A stretch of 64,000 nt of DNA from Bifidobacterium primatium (GCF_002802875.1 NZ_PEBI01000001.1:831830-895829), one strand, 5' to 3'. Counted from the first letter of the stretch, positions 27,367 to 35,942 are shown. The notes: generated by a model from the sequence alone, not told the origin. Numbers and translations are program-made.

Positions 27367-28414
27367 GAACCTGGGCGCGGGCGATCTTGCCGGTGAAGGA
27401 GTTGGCCTCGTCGGCGTCCTTCACGGCGTCCTTGTTCCAGGAGAACATGGCGCGCAGCTTCGGGCCGACGGTCTCGATGCGCTCGTTGGAGTACTTCTCC
27501 TGCAGCTCCTTGAAGTGCGGGGCGCCGGCGTCCTGATCGTCGATGAACTCCTTGGCGAAGGAACCGTCCTGGATGCGGCCCAGGTGGTACTCCATGCGCT
27601 TGCGGCAGTCCTCGTTGATGACGGTGTTGGTGTAGTCGCCGTACTGGGCGGTGTCGGAGCAGGACCAACGGGCCTTGTTCAGACCACCCTCGTTCATGAG
27701 GTCGACGAGCATCTTCAGCTCGTGGCAGACCTCGAAGTAGGCGATTTCCGGCTGGTAGCCGGCGTCGGTGAGGACCTCGAAGCCCATCTCGACGAGCTTG
27801 TTCACGCCGCCCATGAGCACGTTCTGCTCGCCGAAGAGATCGGTCTCGGTCTCCTCCTTGAACGTGGTCTTGATGGCGCCGGCGCGCAGGGCGCCGAGAG
27901 CCTTGGCGTAGGCCAGGGTCAGAGCCCAGCCGTCGCCACGCGGATCCTGCTCGACGGCCACGACCACCGGGACGCCACGGCCGGCGGCGTACTCACGACG
28001 CACGATGTGGCCCGGGCCCTTCGGAGCGACCATGAAGACCGGGTGGTCGGCGGTCGGCTTGATGTAGCCGTAGTGGATGTTGAAGCCGTGGGCGAAGGCG
28101 ACGGCGGCGCCTTCCTTGATGTTGGGCTCGATGTCGTTGGCCCAGATCGTGCGCTGGTACTGATCGGGGGCCAGGATCATGATGACATCGGCTTCGGCGG
28201 AAGCCTCGGCCACGGACTTGACCTCGAGGCCCTGCTCCTTGGCGAACTGGACCGACTTGGAGGTCGGACGAAGGCCGACGACCACGTCGACGCCGGAATC
28301 GCGCAGGTTCAGCGCGTGGGCGTGACCCTGGGAACCGTAACCGATGATGGCAACCTTCTTGCCGGCGAGGACGGAGAGATCGCCGTCGTTTTCGTACCAG
28401 ATCTGTGCAGCCAT
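27362..28414 (-). CDS. ilvC: Ketol-acid reductoisomerase, copy 1
   Basis: A 350-residue class I enzyme. It converts acetolactate and acetohydroxybutyrate to dihydroxy acids with NAD(P)H and Mg2+ in valine, leucine and isoleucine synthesis. The Rossmann motif [13 protein letters not shown] (about 25-37) and cofactor-selecting loop LRPTSKS are present. The C-terminal helical domain has the metal-binding DLFGEQ...E and CHELK...E patterns. AAGGAG precedes the ATG. It shares most residues with the neighbouring copy, with differences concentrated in the last 60 residues, so a tandem duplication is clear. Between the copies lies a terminator, so each is probably its own transcription unit. Confidence 0.95.
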   Translation of the reverse strand: MAAQIWYENDGDLSVLAGKKVAIIGYGSQGHAHALNLRDSGVDVVVGLRPTSKSVQFAKEQGLEVKSVAEASAEADVIMILAPDQYQRTIWANDIEPNIKEGAAVAFAHGFNIHYGYIKPTADHPVFMVAPKGPGHIVRREYAAGRGVPVVVAVEQDPRGDGWALTLAYAKALGALRAGAIKTTFKEETETDLFGEQNVLMGGVNKLVEMGFEVLTDAGYQPEIAYFEVCHELKMLVDLMNEGGLNKARWSCSDTAQYGDYTNTVINEDCRKRMEYHLGRIQDGSFAKEFIDDQDAGAPHFKELQEKYSNERIETVGPKLRAMFSWNKDAVKDADEANSFTGKIARAQVQ

Positions 28415-28703
28415 GTAAGCACTCCTTAACTACTGCGAATGTTGTTGTGGTTGCGCATAAGCGCCGCGCGTGATGCGCGTGGTGTCCGATGCCTGGACGA
28501 CTGCCGGCTCATTCACCCGCGTGGCGTGCACACCCCGCGCAACGATCATGAACCGCTCGATCGTCCACTCAGACGAGCTCATCTGAGGATTTTGTCCTGC
28601 AAACTGCCCACCATCCTACCGATAATGTCGCTTTCGTCACATCGGCGTCCACAACGTGGGCGCTTCCTTGAGTCGGCACAGCTCAGGTTCGGTTTTGCAT
28701 ATA

Positions 28704-28743
28704 GAAAACCGCCGCCCCGAAATATTCGGGAGCGGCGGTTTTC
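28704..28743 (-). terminator. Terminator of the second ilvC copy
   Basis: GAAAACCGCCGC pairs with GCGGCGGTTTTC around an AT-rich loop (28704-28743). It lies downstream of the leftward ilvC copy 2. The rest of 28415-28805 upstream of copy 1 shows no gene and probably holds its promoter. Confidence 0.75.
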
Positions 28744-28758
28744 TACGCTATCGAAACG

Positions 28759-28811
28759 TCAGTCAGCGATAAATCACTGGCAGCGCCATCGGTCAGCAAG
28801 CAAGCTCACTG
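28759..28811 (-). repeat. Stop-codon hairpins of ilvC copy 2
   Basis: Leftward from the stop codon: CAGTGA (with TGA as stop), a GCTTGC duplicate, then CAGTGATTTATCGCTG and TGACTGAC. It is a shorter relative of the array behind copy 1, suggesting that the 3' tail was duplicated with the gene and then amplified at copy 1. Confidence 0.5.
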
Positions 28812-29858
28812 AACCTGGGTACGAGCGATCTTGCCGTTGAAGGACTCAGCCTCATCGGCGTCCTTGGCCGGGCCGTTGTTCCAGGAGAACATGGCGCGCA
28901 GCTTCGGGCCAACGGTCTCCAGGTGCGGGTGAGAGAACTCTTCCTGCAGCTTCTTGAACTTCGGGGCGCCGGCGGCCTGGTCATCCATGAACTCCTTGGC
29001 GAAGGAGCCGTCCTGGATGCGCTTGAGCTGGTACTGCATGCGCTTCTTGGTCTCCTCGGTGATGACCGTGGAGGTGTAGTCGCCGTACTGGGCGGTGTCG
29101 GAGCAGGACCAACGGGCCTTGTTCAGACCACCCTCGTTGGCGAGGTCGACCAGCATCTTCAGCTCGTGGAACACCTCGAAGTAGGCGATCTCCGGCTGGT
29201 AGCCGGCCTCGGTCAGCACGTCGAAGCCGAGGTCGCACAGGTGGTTGATGCCGCCCATGAGGACGTCCTGCTCGCCGAACAGATCGGTCTCGGTCTCTTC
29301 GGTGAAGGTCGTCTTGATGGCGCCGGCGCGCAGGGCGCCGAGAGCCTTGGCGTAGGCCAGGGTGATGGCCCAGCCGTCACCGCGAGGATCCTGCTCGACG
29401 GCCACGACCACCGGGACGCCACGGCCGGCGGCGTACTCACGACGCACGATGTGGCCCGGGCCCTTCGGAGCGACCATGAACACGGGGTGATCCTCGGACG
29501 GCTTGATGTAGCCGTAGTGGATGTTGAAGCCGTGGGCGAAGGCCAGAGCGGCACCCGGCTTCAGGTTCGGCTCGACGTCCTTCTTGTACACGGCGGCCTG
29601 GTACTGGTCAGGCAGCAGGATCATGACGATGTCGGCCTCGGCGACGGCCTCCGGCACGGACTTGACCTCGAGGCCCTGCTCCTTGGCGAACTCGACGGAC
29701 TTGGAGGTCGGACGAAGGCCGACGACCACGTCGACGCCGGAATCGCGCAGGTTCAGCGCGTGGGCGTGACCCTGGGAACCGTAGCCGAGGATGGCCACCT
29801 TCTTGCCTTCGAGCACGGACAGATCGGCGTCCTTCTCGTACCAGATAGTTGCTGCCAT
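28806..29858 (-). CDS. ilvC: Ketol-acid reductoisomerase, copy 2
   Basis: A 350-residue paralog of the adjacent enzyme, with the same [13 protein letters not shown] nucleotide-binding motif, LRPTSKS loop, and conserved Asp/Glu metal ligands (DLFGEQ, E-L-K regions). Both copies look catalytically intact, so they may differ in regulation or substrate preference (acetolactate or acetohydroxybutyrate). AAAGGAG is well spaced before the ATG at 29858; the in-frame ATG three codons earlier is not. It probably has its own promoter at about 30003-30030. Confidence 0.95.
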   Translation of the reverse strand: MAATIWYEKDADLSVLEGKKVAILGYGSQGHAHALNLRDSGVDVVVGLRPTSKSVEFAKEQGLEVKSVPEAVAEADIVMILLPDQYQAAVYKKDVEPNLKPGAALAFAHGFNIHYGYIKPSEDHPVFMVAPKGPGHIVRREYAAGRGVPVVVAVEQDPRGDGWAITLAYAKALGALRAGAIKTTFTEETETDLFGEQDVLMGGINHLCDLGFDVLTEAGYQPEIAYFEVFHELKMLVDLANEGGLNKARWSCSDTAQYGDYTSTVITEETKKRMQYQLKRIQDGSFAKEFMDDQAAGAPKFKKLQEEFSHPHLETVGPKLRAMFSWNNGPAKDADEAESFNGKIARTQVQ

Positions 29859-29885
29859 GATTGGCACTCCTTTATATTGTTTGGT

Positions 29886-30030
29886 GATTGCCGAGCGATC
29901 GGACGTCCGGCAATCGGGTGAGATTGCTGACGGCCTTCGGCGAGAAGGATTGTGTCCTAGACGTTGAAAGTCATCTTCACTAGGGGCTATTTCTAGTCCT
30001 CCAGCGTACGACGCGGAAGTCCGCGTCCAA
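29886..30030 (-). promoter_or_regulatory. ilvC copy 2 promoter and leader hairpin
   Basis: Minus-strand TTGGAC (30025-30030) and TACGCT (30003-30008) with a 16-base spacer form a fair promoter. The spacer carries a palindrome (30010-30027, GACGCGGA and complement). Near the gene, GATTGCCG (29886-29893) pairs with CGGCAATC (29908-29915), placing a hairpin just before the ribosome binding site. No run of Ile, Leu or Val codons is seen in this leader. Confidence 0.4.
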
Positions 30031-30182
30031 ATATTGGATATTCAATTTTCGTATCGCGGATGGCGGTCATTCGACCGCCGAATCCGCGCTGTGTTCATTC
30101 GACCATCGTCGAATGAACGGGAGCTGAATTCCATCAAAGAATCCGATGAAATCAGCCGCCGATAATCCTCAGAACAACACCA

Positions 30183-31535
30183 TCACTTGGTGAAATCAAC
30201 GTTCTTAGTCTCATGGCACGAAAGCACTGCAACGAGGCAGCACACGGCCATGACGCCGAGGTAGAGGCCCACCGAGTGCACGCCGAAGTGGCTGGACAGC
30301 CAGGTGGCGATGGTCGGCACGAAGGCGGCGCCGACGATGGCGGCAAGGTTGTATCCGATGCCGGAGCCGGAGTAGCGCACGTTGGCGTCGAACAGCTCGG
30401 GCAGGAAGGCGCCGATCGGGCCGAAGGCGGTGCCCATCAGGGCGAAGCCGACGCACAGGAACACCATGTTGGCGAAGAAGTTGCGCTGGCCGACGATCTG
30501 GCCGTTCAGCAGGAACGGGAACAGGGCGGCGAACACGACGAGCAGCACGGAGGAGGTGATGATCACGCGCTTACGGCCGAACTTGTCGGCGTTCACGCAG
30601 GAGATCACGATGAAGGCGGCGAACACGCAGATGGCGATCATCAGCATGAGCAGGTACTCCTGGTTGGTGAAGCCGAGGCCGCCGCCGCCCTCGCCCTGGG
30701 CCTTGGTACCCCAGGCGAGCGACCAGGTGGCGAGCGTGTAGAACAGCGTGTAGGTGACGGCAACGAGGAACGTGGCCTGCAGGACCTGGACCCAGCTCTT
30801 GCGGAACACTTCGACGATCGGGGCCTTGACGACCTGCTTCTTCTCCTGGGCCATGCGGAAGATCGGGGTCTCCTCCATGTGGACTCGCACGACGAGGCCG
30901 ATGATCACGAGGATGGCGCTCAGCAGGAACGGCACACGCCAGCCCCAGGCCAGCATGGCGGCGGAGTCATTGAAGGATTCGAGCACGAAGTAGGTGCCGT
31001 TGGAGAGGAAGAAGCCGATCGGGGCGCCGAGCTCCGGGAAGGAGCCGTAGAGGGCGCGCTTGTTCTCGGGCGCGTTCTCGGTGGCGACCAGTGCGGCGCC
31101 GGACCATTCGCCGCCCAGGCCGATGCCCTGCACGAAGCGCAGCAGGCAGAGGATGGCGACCGCGGCGATGCCCCAGGTGTTGTAGGTCGGCAGGCAGCCG
31201 ATGAGGAACGTGCCGACGCCCATCGTCATGAGGGAGACGACCAGCGTGGTCTTGCGGCCCATGCGATCGCCGAAGTGGCCGAACACCAGCGAGCCGAGCG
31301 GACGGGCGATGAAGGCGATGGCGAAGGTGAGCAGGCTCATCAGCAGGGCGACCGTCGGGTTCGCCTTGTCGGAGAAGAAGATGTGCGGGAAGTAGTTCGC
31401 AGCGGCGGTGCCGTATGCGTAGAAGTCGTAGAACTCGATGGCCGTGCCGACCATGGAGGCGGCGATGACGGTCTTGACGGAGTCACGTGCCATCGTCTTG
31501 AGTTTGCTATCAGTCGTAGCCTCGACTGCTGTCAT
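30183..31535 (-). CDS. MFS transporter of the metabolite:H+ symporter type
   Basis: A 450-residue, twelve-helix member of the MHS branch of the major facilitator superfamily (ShiA/ProP/KgtP relatives). It has the ASxxGTxxEFYDFYxYG start in helix 1 (about 25), the loop 2-3 motif GHFGDRMGRK (about 95) and the RFVQGIGLGGEWSGA signature (about 135). The family carries mono- and dicarboxylates, betaine or shikimate. Here a leader peptide with three Ile codons and a terminator lie upstream in the same transcript, so a branched-chain amino or keto acid substrate is inferred. A GGAG with adequate spacing sets the start at 31535; the longer frame lacks support. Confidence 0.85.
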   Translation of the reverse strand: MTAVEATTDSKLKTMARDSVKTVIAASMVGTAIEFYDFYAYGTAAANYFPHIFFSDKANPTVALLMSLLTFAIAFIARPLGSLVFGHFGDRMGRKTTLVVSLMTMGVGTFLIGCLPTYNTWGIAAVAILCLLRFVQGIGLGGEWSGAALVATENAPENKRALYGSFPELGAPIGFFLSNGTYFVLESFNDSAAMLAWGWRVPFLLSAILVIIGLVVRVHMEETPIFRMAQEKKQVVKAPIVEVFRKSWVQVLQATFLVAVTYTLFYTLATWSLAWGTKAQGEGGGGLGFTNQEYLLMLMIAICVFAAFIVISCVNADKFGRKRVIITSSVLLVVFAALFPFLLNGQIVGQRNFFANMVFLCVGFALMGTAFGPIGAFLPELFDANVRYSGSGIGYNLAAIVGAAFVPTIATWLSSHFGVHSVGLYLGVMAVCCLVAVLSCHETKNVDFTK

Positions 31536-31696
31536 TTCTCTAATCTCCTGTGTAGTCCGTGAATCTTCTGTCCGGGGGCCAACGGTTTCTCTCTGCAAGC
31601 GGCCGTCCGTCCGATTCCCGGGTTTCTCAGTTTCTTGAGTTGTTTTCCGCCGTTCGTTTTTTCATTCCGTGTATCGGATTGCGATCGTGCGACATG

Positions 31697-31722
31697 AAAA
31701 AAGCCCCGCTTTTGGCAGGGCT
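31697..31722 (-). terminator. Intrinsic terminator of the isoleucine attenuator
   Basis: On the minus strand AGCCCTGC pairs with GCGGGGCT around CAAAA and is followed at once by TTTTTT (31697-31702). It sits between the leader peptide and the MFS gene with no other gene to terminate. An upstream segment, GCGGGGTT near 31745-31755, mimics the 3' arm and could pair with AGCCCTGC as an antiterminator. Confidence 0.7.
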
Positions 31723-31789
31723 CAAAACTGGATTTTGTCTGTTCCAAACCCCGCCGCGTTGACGGGATCGAACAGTGAAAAATGCCGAA

Positions 31790-31876
31790 TCAGTCCGCCA
31801 ACGAAGACGGAATAATAATTCGGCCGGACACAGCGGCGCTCATTTCAGCGGTAAGTGCAGCGGTCATTCCGTTCAT
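31790..31876 (-). CDS. Leader peptide with Ile-Ile-Ile codons
   Basis: A 28-codon frame with a strong ribosome site AAAGGAGG nine bases before the ATG. It begins MNGMTAAL and contains R-I-I-I-P, with three successive ATT codons (residues 20-22), an unusual choice in this GC-rich DNA. The Ile codons lie in a loop closed by GCCGAAT (before the codons) and ATTCGGC (just after the stop). A ribosome stalled on them would open this stem. A terminator follows about 70 bases after the stop, and the MFS gene comes next. This is the layout of a classical amino-acid attenuator of the ilv leader type. The peptide probably has no function after synthesis. Confidence 0.65.
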   Translation of the reverse strand: MNGMTAALTAEMSAAVSGRIIIPSSLAD

Positions 31877-31938
31877 CTTGGCGAACCTCCTTTCGGTGTC
31901 ATACATCTTTGCGGGCCGTTCGACCCGAACCACTGTGA

Positions 31939-31967
31939 AAGATAGGCGCGGGTGCGGGCCGGCACAA
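31939..31967 (-). promoter_or_regulatory. Promoter of the leader peptide / MFS unit
   Basis: TTGTGC (31962-31967) and TATCTT (31939-31944) on the minus strand are separated by exactly 17 bases. The start point would be near 31932, about 56 bases before the leader ATG. Confidence 0.55.
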
Positions 31968-32108
31968 TGCGAGGGTCACTATGTGGACAGTTCGGCGTTC
32001 ATGTTACGAACACCGTACTTCGTGACGTCAACGCTGCCAACGGAACGGAACCGAAACGTGCGATCGGTTCCTGTTGGTTGCGTATAGGTCGGTTGCGTAT
32101 AGACGCGG

Positions 32109-33140
32109 TCAGCGCGTGGTCTCGCCGGGGACGAGGGCGACGGGGACGAGACCGGCCGTGTCACCGTCGGGGCCGGAGCGCCTCTCCCCCATGGCCGCTG
32201 TCATGGCCGAGGCAAGACGGTCGGCGATGGCGTCGATATCCTGACGGACCGTGGTGATTCTACGGCCGGCGAGCGCGGTGACAGGAGTGCCGTCGTAGGC
32301 GATAATCTGCAGATCGTCGGGGATGCGACGACCGCGGGCGATGGCGAGGCGTACGCAATGGGCGGCGGCCAGGTCGGGCGCGATGATGGCGTCGGCGTCG
32401 GGGAACCGTCGGAACGCCTCCTCGGCGGTCTGTTCGAACAGATCGAGGTCGCTGACGTGTTCGACGGTGATGTAGTCGCATCGAATGCCGGCTTCGGCGA
32501 GGTCGCGTTCGAATGTGCGGTGATAGCGCACGGTGGGGAACGTGGTGTCGGCCGCGGTACCGGCCGTGGCGGCGAGGTCGTGGAACTGCGAGCGCGGGCC
32601 GCCAATCTCGACGACGTGGCGCACGCCGGTGTCGATGAACCGTTGCGCGGCGAGATGGCCGCCGGTCTCGTGGTCGGAGCAGACGGAGGGGATGCCGTCG
32701 CCGAGATAGCGGTCGAATGCCACGATGGGCCGGCCGATGGACTGCCAGTAGGCGGGCGGACGGCTGGTGTGCGAGCCGATGATGATGCCGTCCATCGTGT
32801 GGCGGCGGAGCATGTCGATGTATTCGGCCTCGCCTCGGTCCTGGTCGGCAGTGGAGCAAAGCATCACGCGCAGCCCGGCCTTGTGCAGCCGGCCTTGGAT
32901 GGCGGCGGTGAGCTGCGCGAAGAACGGATGGGCGATGGTGGGGATGGTCACGCCGACGAGGTTCGTGCGGCCCTGCGAAAGGCTGCGGGCGAGGTCGTTG
33001 GGCACGTAGTCGAGTTCGGCCATGGCGGCCTCGATGCGCTCGCGCGTCTCGTCGGCCACGTAGCCGGTGCCGTTCACCGCCAGTGACACCGTGCTCAGCG
33101 ACACTCCGGCCCGACGCGCCACGTCCCGCATCCCCACCAT
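32109..33140 (-). CDS. LacI-family transcriptional repressor
   Basis: A 343-residue regulator. The N-terminal helix-turn-helix (MRDVARRAGVSLSTVSLAVNG, about 4-25) and hinge helix (about 45-60) are typical LacI. The rest is a periplasmic-binding-protein-like sensor with a conserved effector-pocket layout. AAGGAGG lies five bases before the chosen ATG; the frame extends 20 codons further over a likely terminator. It is near the GH13 alpha-glucosidase gene, whose upstream region holds a palindrome at 35706-35719 of LacI-operator type. Control of alpha-glucoside use is therefore inferred, as with agl regulators in bifidobacteria. Confidence 0.88.
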   Translation of the reverse strand: MVGMRDVARRAGVSLSTVSLAVNGTGYVADETRERIEAAMAELDYVPNDLARSLSQGRTNLVGVTIPTIAHPFFAQLTAAIQGRLHKAGLRVMLCSTADQDRGEAEYIDMLRRHTMDGIIIGSHTSRPPAYWQSIGRPIVAFDRYLGDGIPSVCSDHETGGHLAAQRFIDTGVRHVVEIGGPRSQFHDLAATAGTAADTTFPTVRYHRTFERDLAEAGIRCDYITVEHVSDLDLFEQTAEEAFRRFPDADAIIAPDLAAAHCVRLAIARGRRIPDDLQIIAYDGTPVTALAGRRITTVRQDIDAIADRLASAMTAAMGERRSGPDGDTAGLVPVALVPGETTR

Positions 33141-33171
33141 CGTCGCCTCCTTGCGTATGGGCCCGCATATG

Positions 33172-33211
33172 AAAAAGCAAGAGCCAGCAGCCTTATTCAA
33201 GCTACTGGCTC
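33172..33211 (-). terminator. Terminator upstream of the LacI gene
   Basis: On the minus strand GAGCCAG...CTGGCTC arms (33205-33211 and 33181-33187, extended by AGC/GCT) are followed by TTGCTTTTTC. It ends a short transcript that begins near 33360, or attenuates transcription into the LacI gene 30 bases further on. Confidence 0.65.
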
Positions 33212-33217
33212 AACAAC

Positions 33218-33373
33218 TCAACGGGCATCAGACAATGCCTTTACGCCTGCATAAAGAACACCGAAACGACGACCAGTCACCGAGGGGACGACCTTGAGCA
33301 CGATTCTCACAAAGCTTTACTCTGTTCTGTTGCGTTCCGGTTGGCCTGTCTTTGTGTAGGCATTCCCAGTATA
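33218..33373 (-). ncRNA. Possible small RNA or mini-ORF leader
   Basis: A TATACT -10 box (33368-33373, minus strand) precedes about 150 bases ending in a good terminator. The RNA could fold: CACAAAG pairs with CTTTGTG (both between 33308 and 33353), GGCAT pairs with ATGCC near 33225-33240, and AATGCCT at the 5' end is complementary to AGGCATT near 33236. It also holds an 18-codon frame (33363-33307) whose TGA overlaps the GTG start of a 30-codon frame (33310-33218, 4-base overlap). Either a structured RNA or tiny coupled peptides is possible. No known family is recognised. Confidence 0.3.
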
Positions 33374-33528
33374 GCGCATGAACGTAGAAACACTCGAGAC
33401 CGCGGCCCCGTGACAAATCATCGATAATGGCAATGTGCCATGCATCATCCCTTGGCCGGGACTGACGCATTTTAGGCACAGGCAATGAGCGCAAGCTCAA
33501 ACAACTCAACACAGAAAGGACAGTCATC

Positions 33529-33711
33529 ATGGCCAATGATGATCGTCCCCCGCAGGGGAAATCGCATAACAGCGGTTCGATGTTCCAGACCCTCGGCGGA
33601 ATCGCCTTGGTGATTCTTGCCGCAAAGGCCGGACCCACGTGGTCGGCCATCATCGTCGCAGGCGTGCTAATCGCAGCCTTCGCGTTTGATGTTTGGAACA
33701 GACGTCAGTGA
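33529..33711 (+). CDS. Orphan small membrane protein (60 residues, two hydrophobic helices)
   Basis: A 60-residue product with GAAAGGA before the ATG. A polar N-terminus (about 1-17) leads to a first hydrophobic segment (about 20-34), a short KAGPT turn, a second hydrophobic segment (about 38-52) and the end FDVWNRRQ. Residues 17-59 align without gaps to the last 43 residues of the protein at 8235-8396, with S-x-F, the turn proline and a D/W/RR end in common. A terminator follows directly. It is monocistronic and convergent with the GH13 gene. Function unknown. Confidence 0.7.
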   Translation: MANDDRPPQGKSHNSGSMFQTLGGIALVILAAKAGPTWSAIIVAGVLIAAFAFDVWNRRQ

Positions 33712-33716
33712 ATGCC

Positions 33717-33749
33717 GGCCCCGTATCCAGTAATGGATGCGGGGCCTTT
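33717..33749 (+). terminator. Terminator of the small membrane protein gene
   Basis: GGCCCCG (33717-33723) with ATCCA pairs with TGGAT and CGGGGCC (to 33746) around GTAA, followed by TTTC. It lies six bases after the stop codon. Confidence 0.75.
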
Positions 33750-33773
33750 CAGCATCATAAATGTCACGGCATT

Positions 33774-35651
33774 CTACAGTTCGTAGGCGAAGGCCTCCCA
33801 GGGGGCGAGCTTGCCGAAGAGCACGTCGGCGGCGGTCTCCTCCGACGCGTAGTTGCTGATGAGGATGCGGTCGGCGCTCACGCCGCCGAGCGTGGTGCCG
33901 GCGAGTCCGAGACCGAGCATGTCGGCGGCCTCGGCGGGGATCTTCGCCGACTCGCCCGACATGTTCACCACGACCACGATCTTGCGTTCGCCCGAACCGT
34001 CGATGCCTCCGCCGACGCCGTCCTCATGCAGCGTGCGCACGAACGCGTACACCTGCGGGTCGCCGGCGTCGAGCATCCTCCAGTCGCCGGCGGCCACCAC
34101 CGGGTTCTCGTGCCGCAGCGCGATGAGCTTCTTGTAGAAGTTGTATACGGAGTCGGGGTCGCGCTTCTCCTTCTTGGCGTTCACCACGTCGCGGTTCTCG
34201 TTGACGGGCAGCCATGGGGCCGTGGGCGCGTAGGGCGCGGTGAATCCGGCGTACTTGGTGGCGTCCCACTGCATGGGCGTGCGGGCGTTGTCGCGGCTGA
34301 TGGCCTTGAGCGACGCCATCATCTCATCCGGGGTCATCACGCCGGCCTCGGTGAGCTGATGGTACATGTTGATGGATTCGAGGTCCTGGTACTGGTCGAG
34401 CGAGTCGAAGTAGGCGTTGGTCATGCCGAGCTCCTCGCCCTCGTACACGTACGGGGTGCCGCGATGCATGTGCAGCAGCAGGGCGATGGCCTTGGCGGAG
34501 CGCACGCGCGACTCGTCGGTGGAGTCGTCGCCCCAGCGGGAGACCACGCGCGGCTGGTCGTGGTTGTTGAAGAACAGGCTGGTCCAGCCGGTCTCCTTCA
34601 CTGCGGCCTGATGCCCGGAGAGGCAGTGCTTGAGGTGCGCGAGCTTCCACGGCGCGGCCGTCCACTTGGACTGGCCGCCGCCCGGCTCCACATGGTCGAA
34701 GAGGAACAGCATGTCGAGCTCGCGGTTCGCGGGATCGGTGATGTGCTGGTTGCGTTCGGGCGTGATGCCGGGCGCCTCGCCCACGGTGATGGTGCCTTCG
34801 CGCCCGTCGAACACCTCGCGGTGCATTTCGGCGAGGAACTCGTCCTGCCGCGGACCGTCGGCGCAGAACGGATTGGGGCTGGAGTATCCGTCCTCCCCCA
34901 CCGGTCCTGCGGATTCGGTGTTCGCGCCCACGCCCGGCAGTTCGCCGTTGGCGTCCACGTGCTTGGAAATCAGCGTGATCACGTCCATGCGGAATCCGTC
35001 GATGCCGCGGTCGAGCCACCAGTTCATCATCCTGTACACGGCGGCGCGCACCTCGGGGTTCTCCCAGTTGAGGTCGGGTTGCTTCTTCGAGAACTGGTGC
35101 AGGTAGTATTCGCCGCGCTTCGGGTCGTATTCCCATGCCGAACCGCCGAAGTACGAGCCCCACTGGTTCGGCTCCGCGCCCGGCGTCCCCGGCTCGTGGC
35201 CCTCCTTAGCCGGACGCCACCAGTACCAGTCGGCGTGAGGGTCGTTCTTGTCGCGCGAGGCCTGGAACCACGCGTGCTCGTCGGACGTGTGGTTCACCAC
35301 CAGGTCCATCACGACCTTGATGCCGCGGCTGTGCGCCTCCTCCAGCAGCTCGTCCATGTCGTCGAGCGTGCCGAACATCGGGTCGATGTCCTGATAGTCG
35401 CTGATGTCGTAGCCGTTGTCGTCCTGCGGCGACTTGTACACCGGCGACAGCCAGATCACGTCCACGCCGAGGTCGGCCAGATAGTCGAGGCGCGACGTGA
35501 TGCCCGGAATATCGCCGTATCCGTCACCGTTCGTGTCCTGGAAGCTGCGCGGATAGATCTGGTACACCACCGCGTTCGACCACCACGGGTTCGGCGTCGC
35601 GCCGTTGGTGTGAATCGTGTCGGGAAGCGCCGCGCGCTGTTCGGTCGTCAT
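33774..35651 (-). CDS. GH13 alpha-glucosidase (oligo-1,6-glucosidase type)
   Basis: A 625-residue cytoplasmic glycoside hydrolase family 13 enzyme. N-terminal WWSNAVVYQIYPRSFQD and DLVVNHTS are conserved. The nucleophile is Asp223 in GFRMDVI and the acid/base Glu292 in TVGEAPG, with the third carboxylate in NNHDQPR. It hydrolyses alpha-1,6 or alpha-1,4 linkages in isomaltose-, panose- or sucrose-type oligosaccharides. AAGGAGG six bases before the ATG at 35651 fixes the start; an ATG two codons earlier touches the SD. Its length is near that of bifidobacterial AglA/AglB proteins. A LacI-type operator lies upstream and a LacI gene is close by. Confidence 0.9.
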   Translation of the reverse strand: MTTEQRAALPDTIHTNGATPNPWWSNAVVYQIYPRSFQDTNGDGYGDIPGITSRLDYLADLGVDVIWLSPVYKSPQDDNGYDISDYQDIDPMFGTLDDMDELLEEAHSRGIKVVMDLVVNHTSDEHAWFQASRDKNDPHADWYWWRPAKEGHEPGTPGAEPNQWGSYFGGSAWEYDPKRGEYYLHQFSKKQPDLNWENPEVRAAVYRMMNWWLDRGIDGFRMDVITLISKHVDANGELPGVGANTESAGPVGEDGYSSPNPFCADGPRQDEFLAEMHREVFDGREGTITVGEAPGITPERNQHITDPANRELDMLFLFDHVEPGGGQSKWTAAPWKLAHLKHCLSGHQAAVKETGWTSLFFNNHDQPRVVSRWGDDSTDESRVRSAKAIALLLHMHRGTPYVYEGEELGMTNAYFDSLDQYQDLESINMYHQLTEAGVMTPDEMMASLKAISRDNARTPMQWDATKYAGFTAPYAPTAPWLPVNENRDVVNAKKEKRDPDSVYNFYKKLIALRHENPVVAAGDWRMLDAGDPQVYAFVRTLHEDGVGGGIDGSGERKIVVVVNMSGESAKIPAEAADMLGLGLAGTTLGGVSADRILISNYASEETAADVLFGKLAPWEAFAYEL

Positions 35652-35705
35652 TTGCATCCTCCTTGATCGCCCAGAAACCCGGAAACCGTAATCCCCGCCA
35701 ATTTT

Positions 35706-35719
35706 ACCGTTCAAGCGGT
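35706..35719. promoter_or_regulatory. LacI-type operator upstream of the GH13 gene
   Basis: ACCGTTCAAGCGGT is a near-perfect 14-base palindrome 55 bases before the GH13 start, suited to repression by the nearby LacI regulator. The pairing of the two is inferred. Confidence 0.45.
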
Positions 35720-35942
35720 CTTTTCCGATGCTTCCACGGACGTTTTCATCGGCAAACCGCGAGTTGCGCACGACCGTTCTACGACGCCCGCGCCACGAAA
35801 CCGCAGGAACGTCGGCAGGAACGTTGCAATCACGCAATGTCCACGGCTTTTCCCGCAATGCGAACACCTACAACTCGCATATTCCACGTCCCGCCAAGAC
35901 CTCCTATGATGTGCTTGAGGCAATACGACCGGGGAGTGAAAG

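Noticed and set aside
27515-29921. Rightward open frames across the ilvC genes
   Set aside because: Antisense to conserved ketol-acid reductoisomerases; both show the same shadow because the genes are paralogs.
32069-32106. Direct repeat GGTTGCGTATAG twice after the LacI gene
   Set aside because: Only two 12-base copies with no partner structure; too little to support a feature.
33228-33653. Leftward 141-codon frame over the small RNA region and the small membrane protein
   Set aside because: It runs antisense through a better supported gene, has no ribosome site and has a Cys/Arg-rich product without domains.
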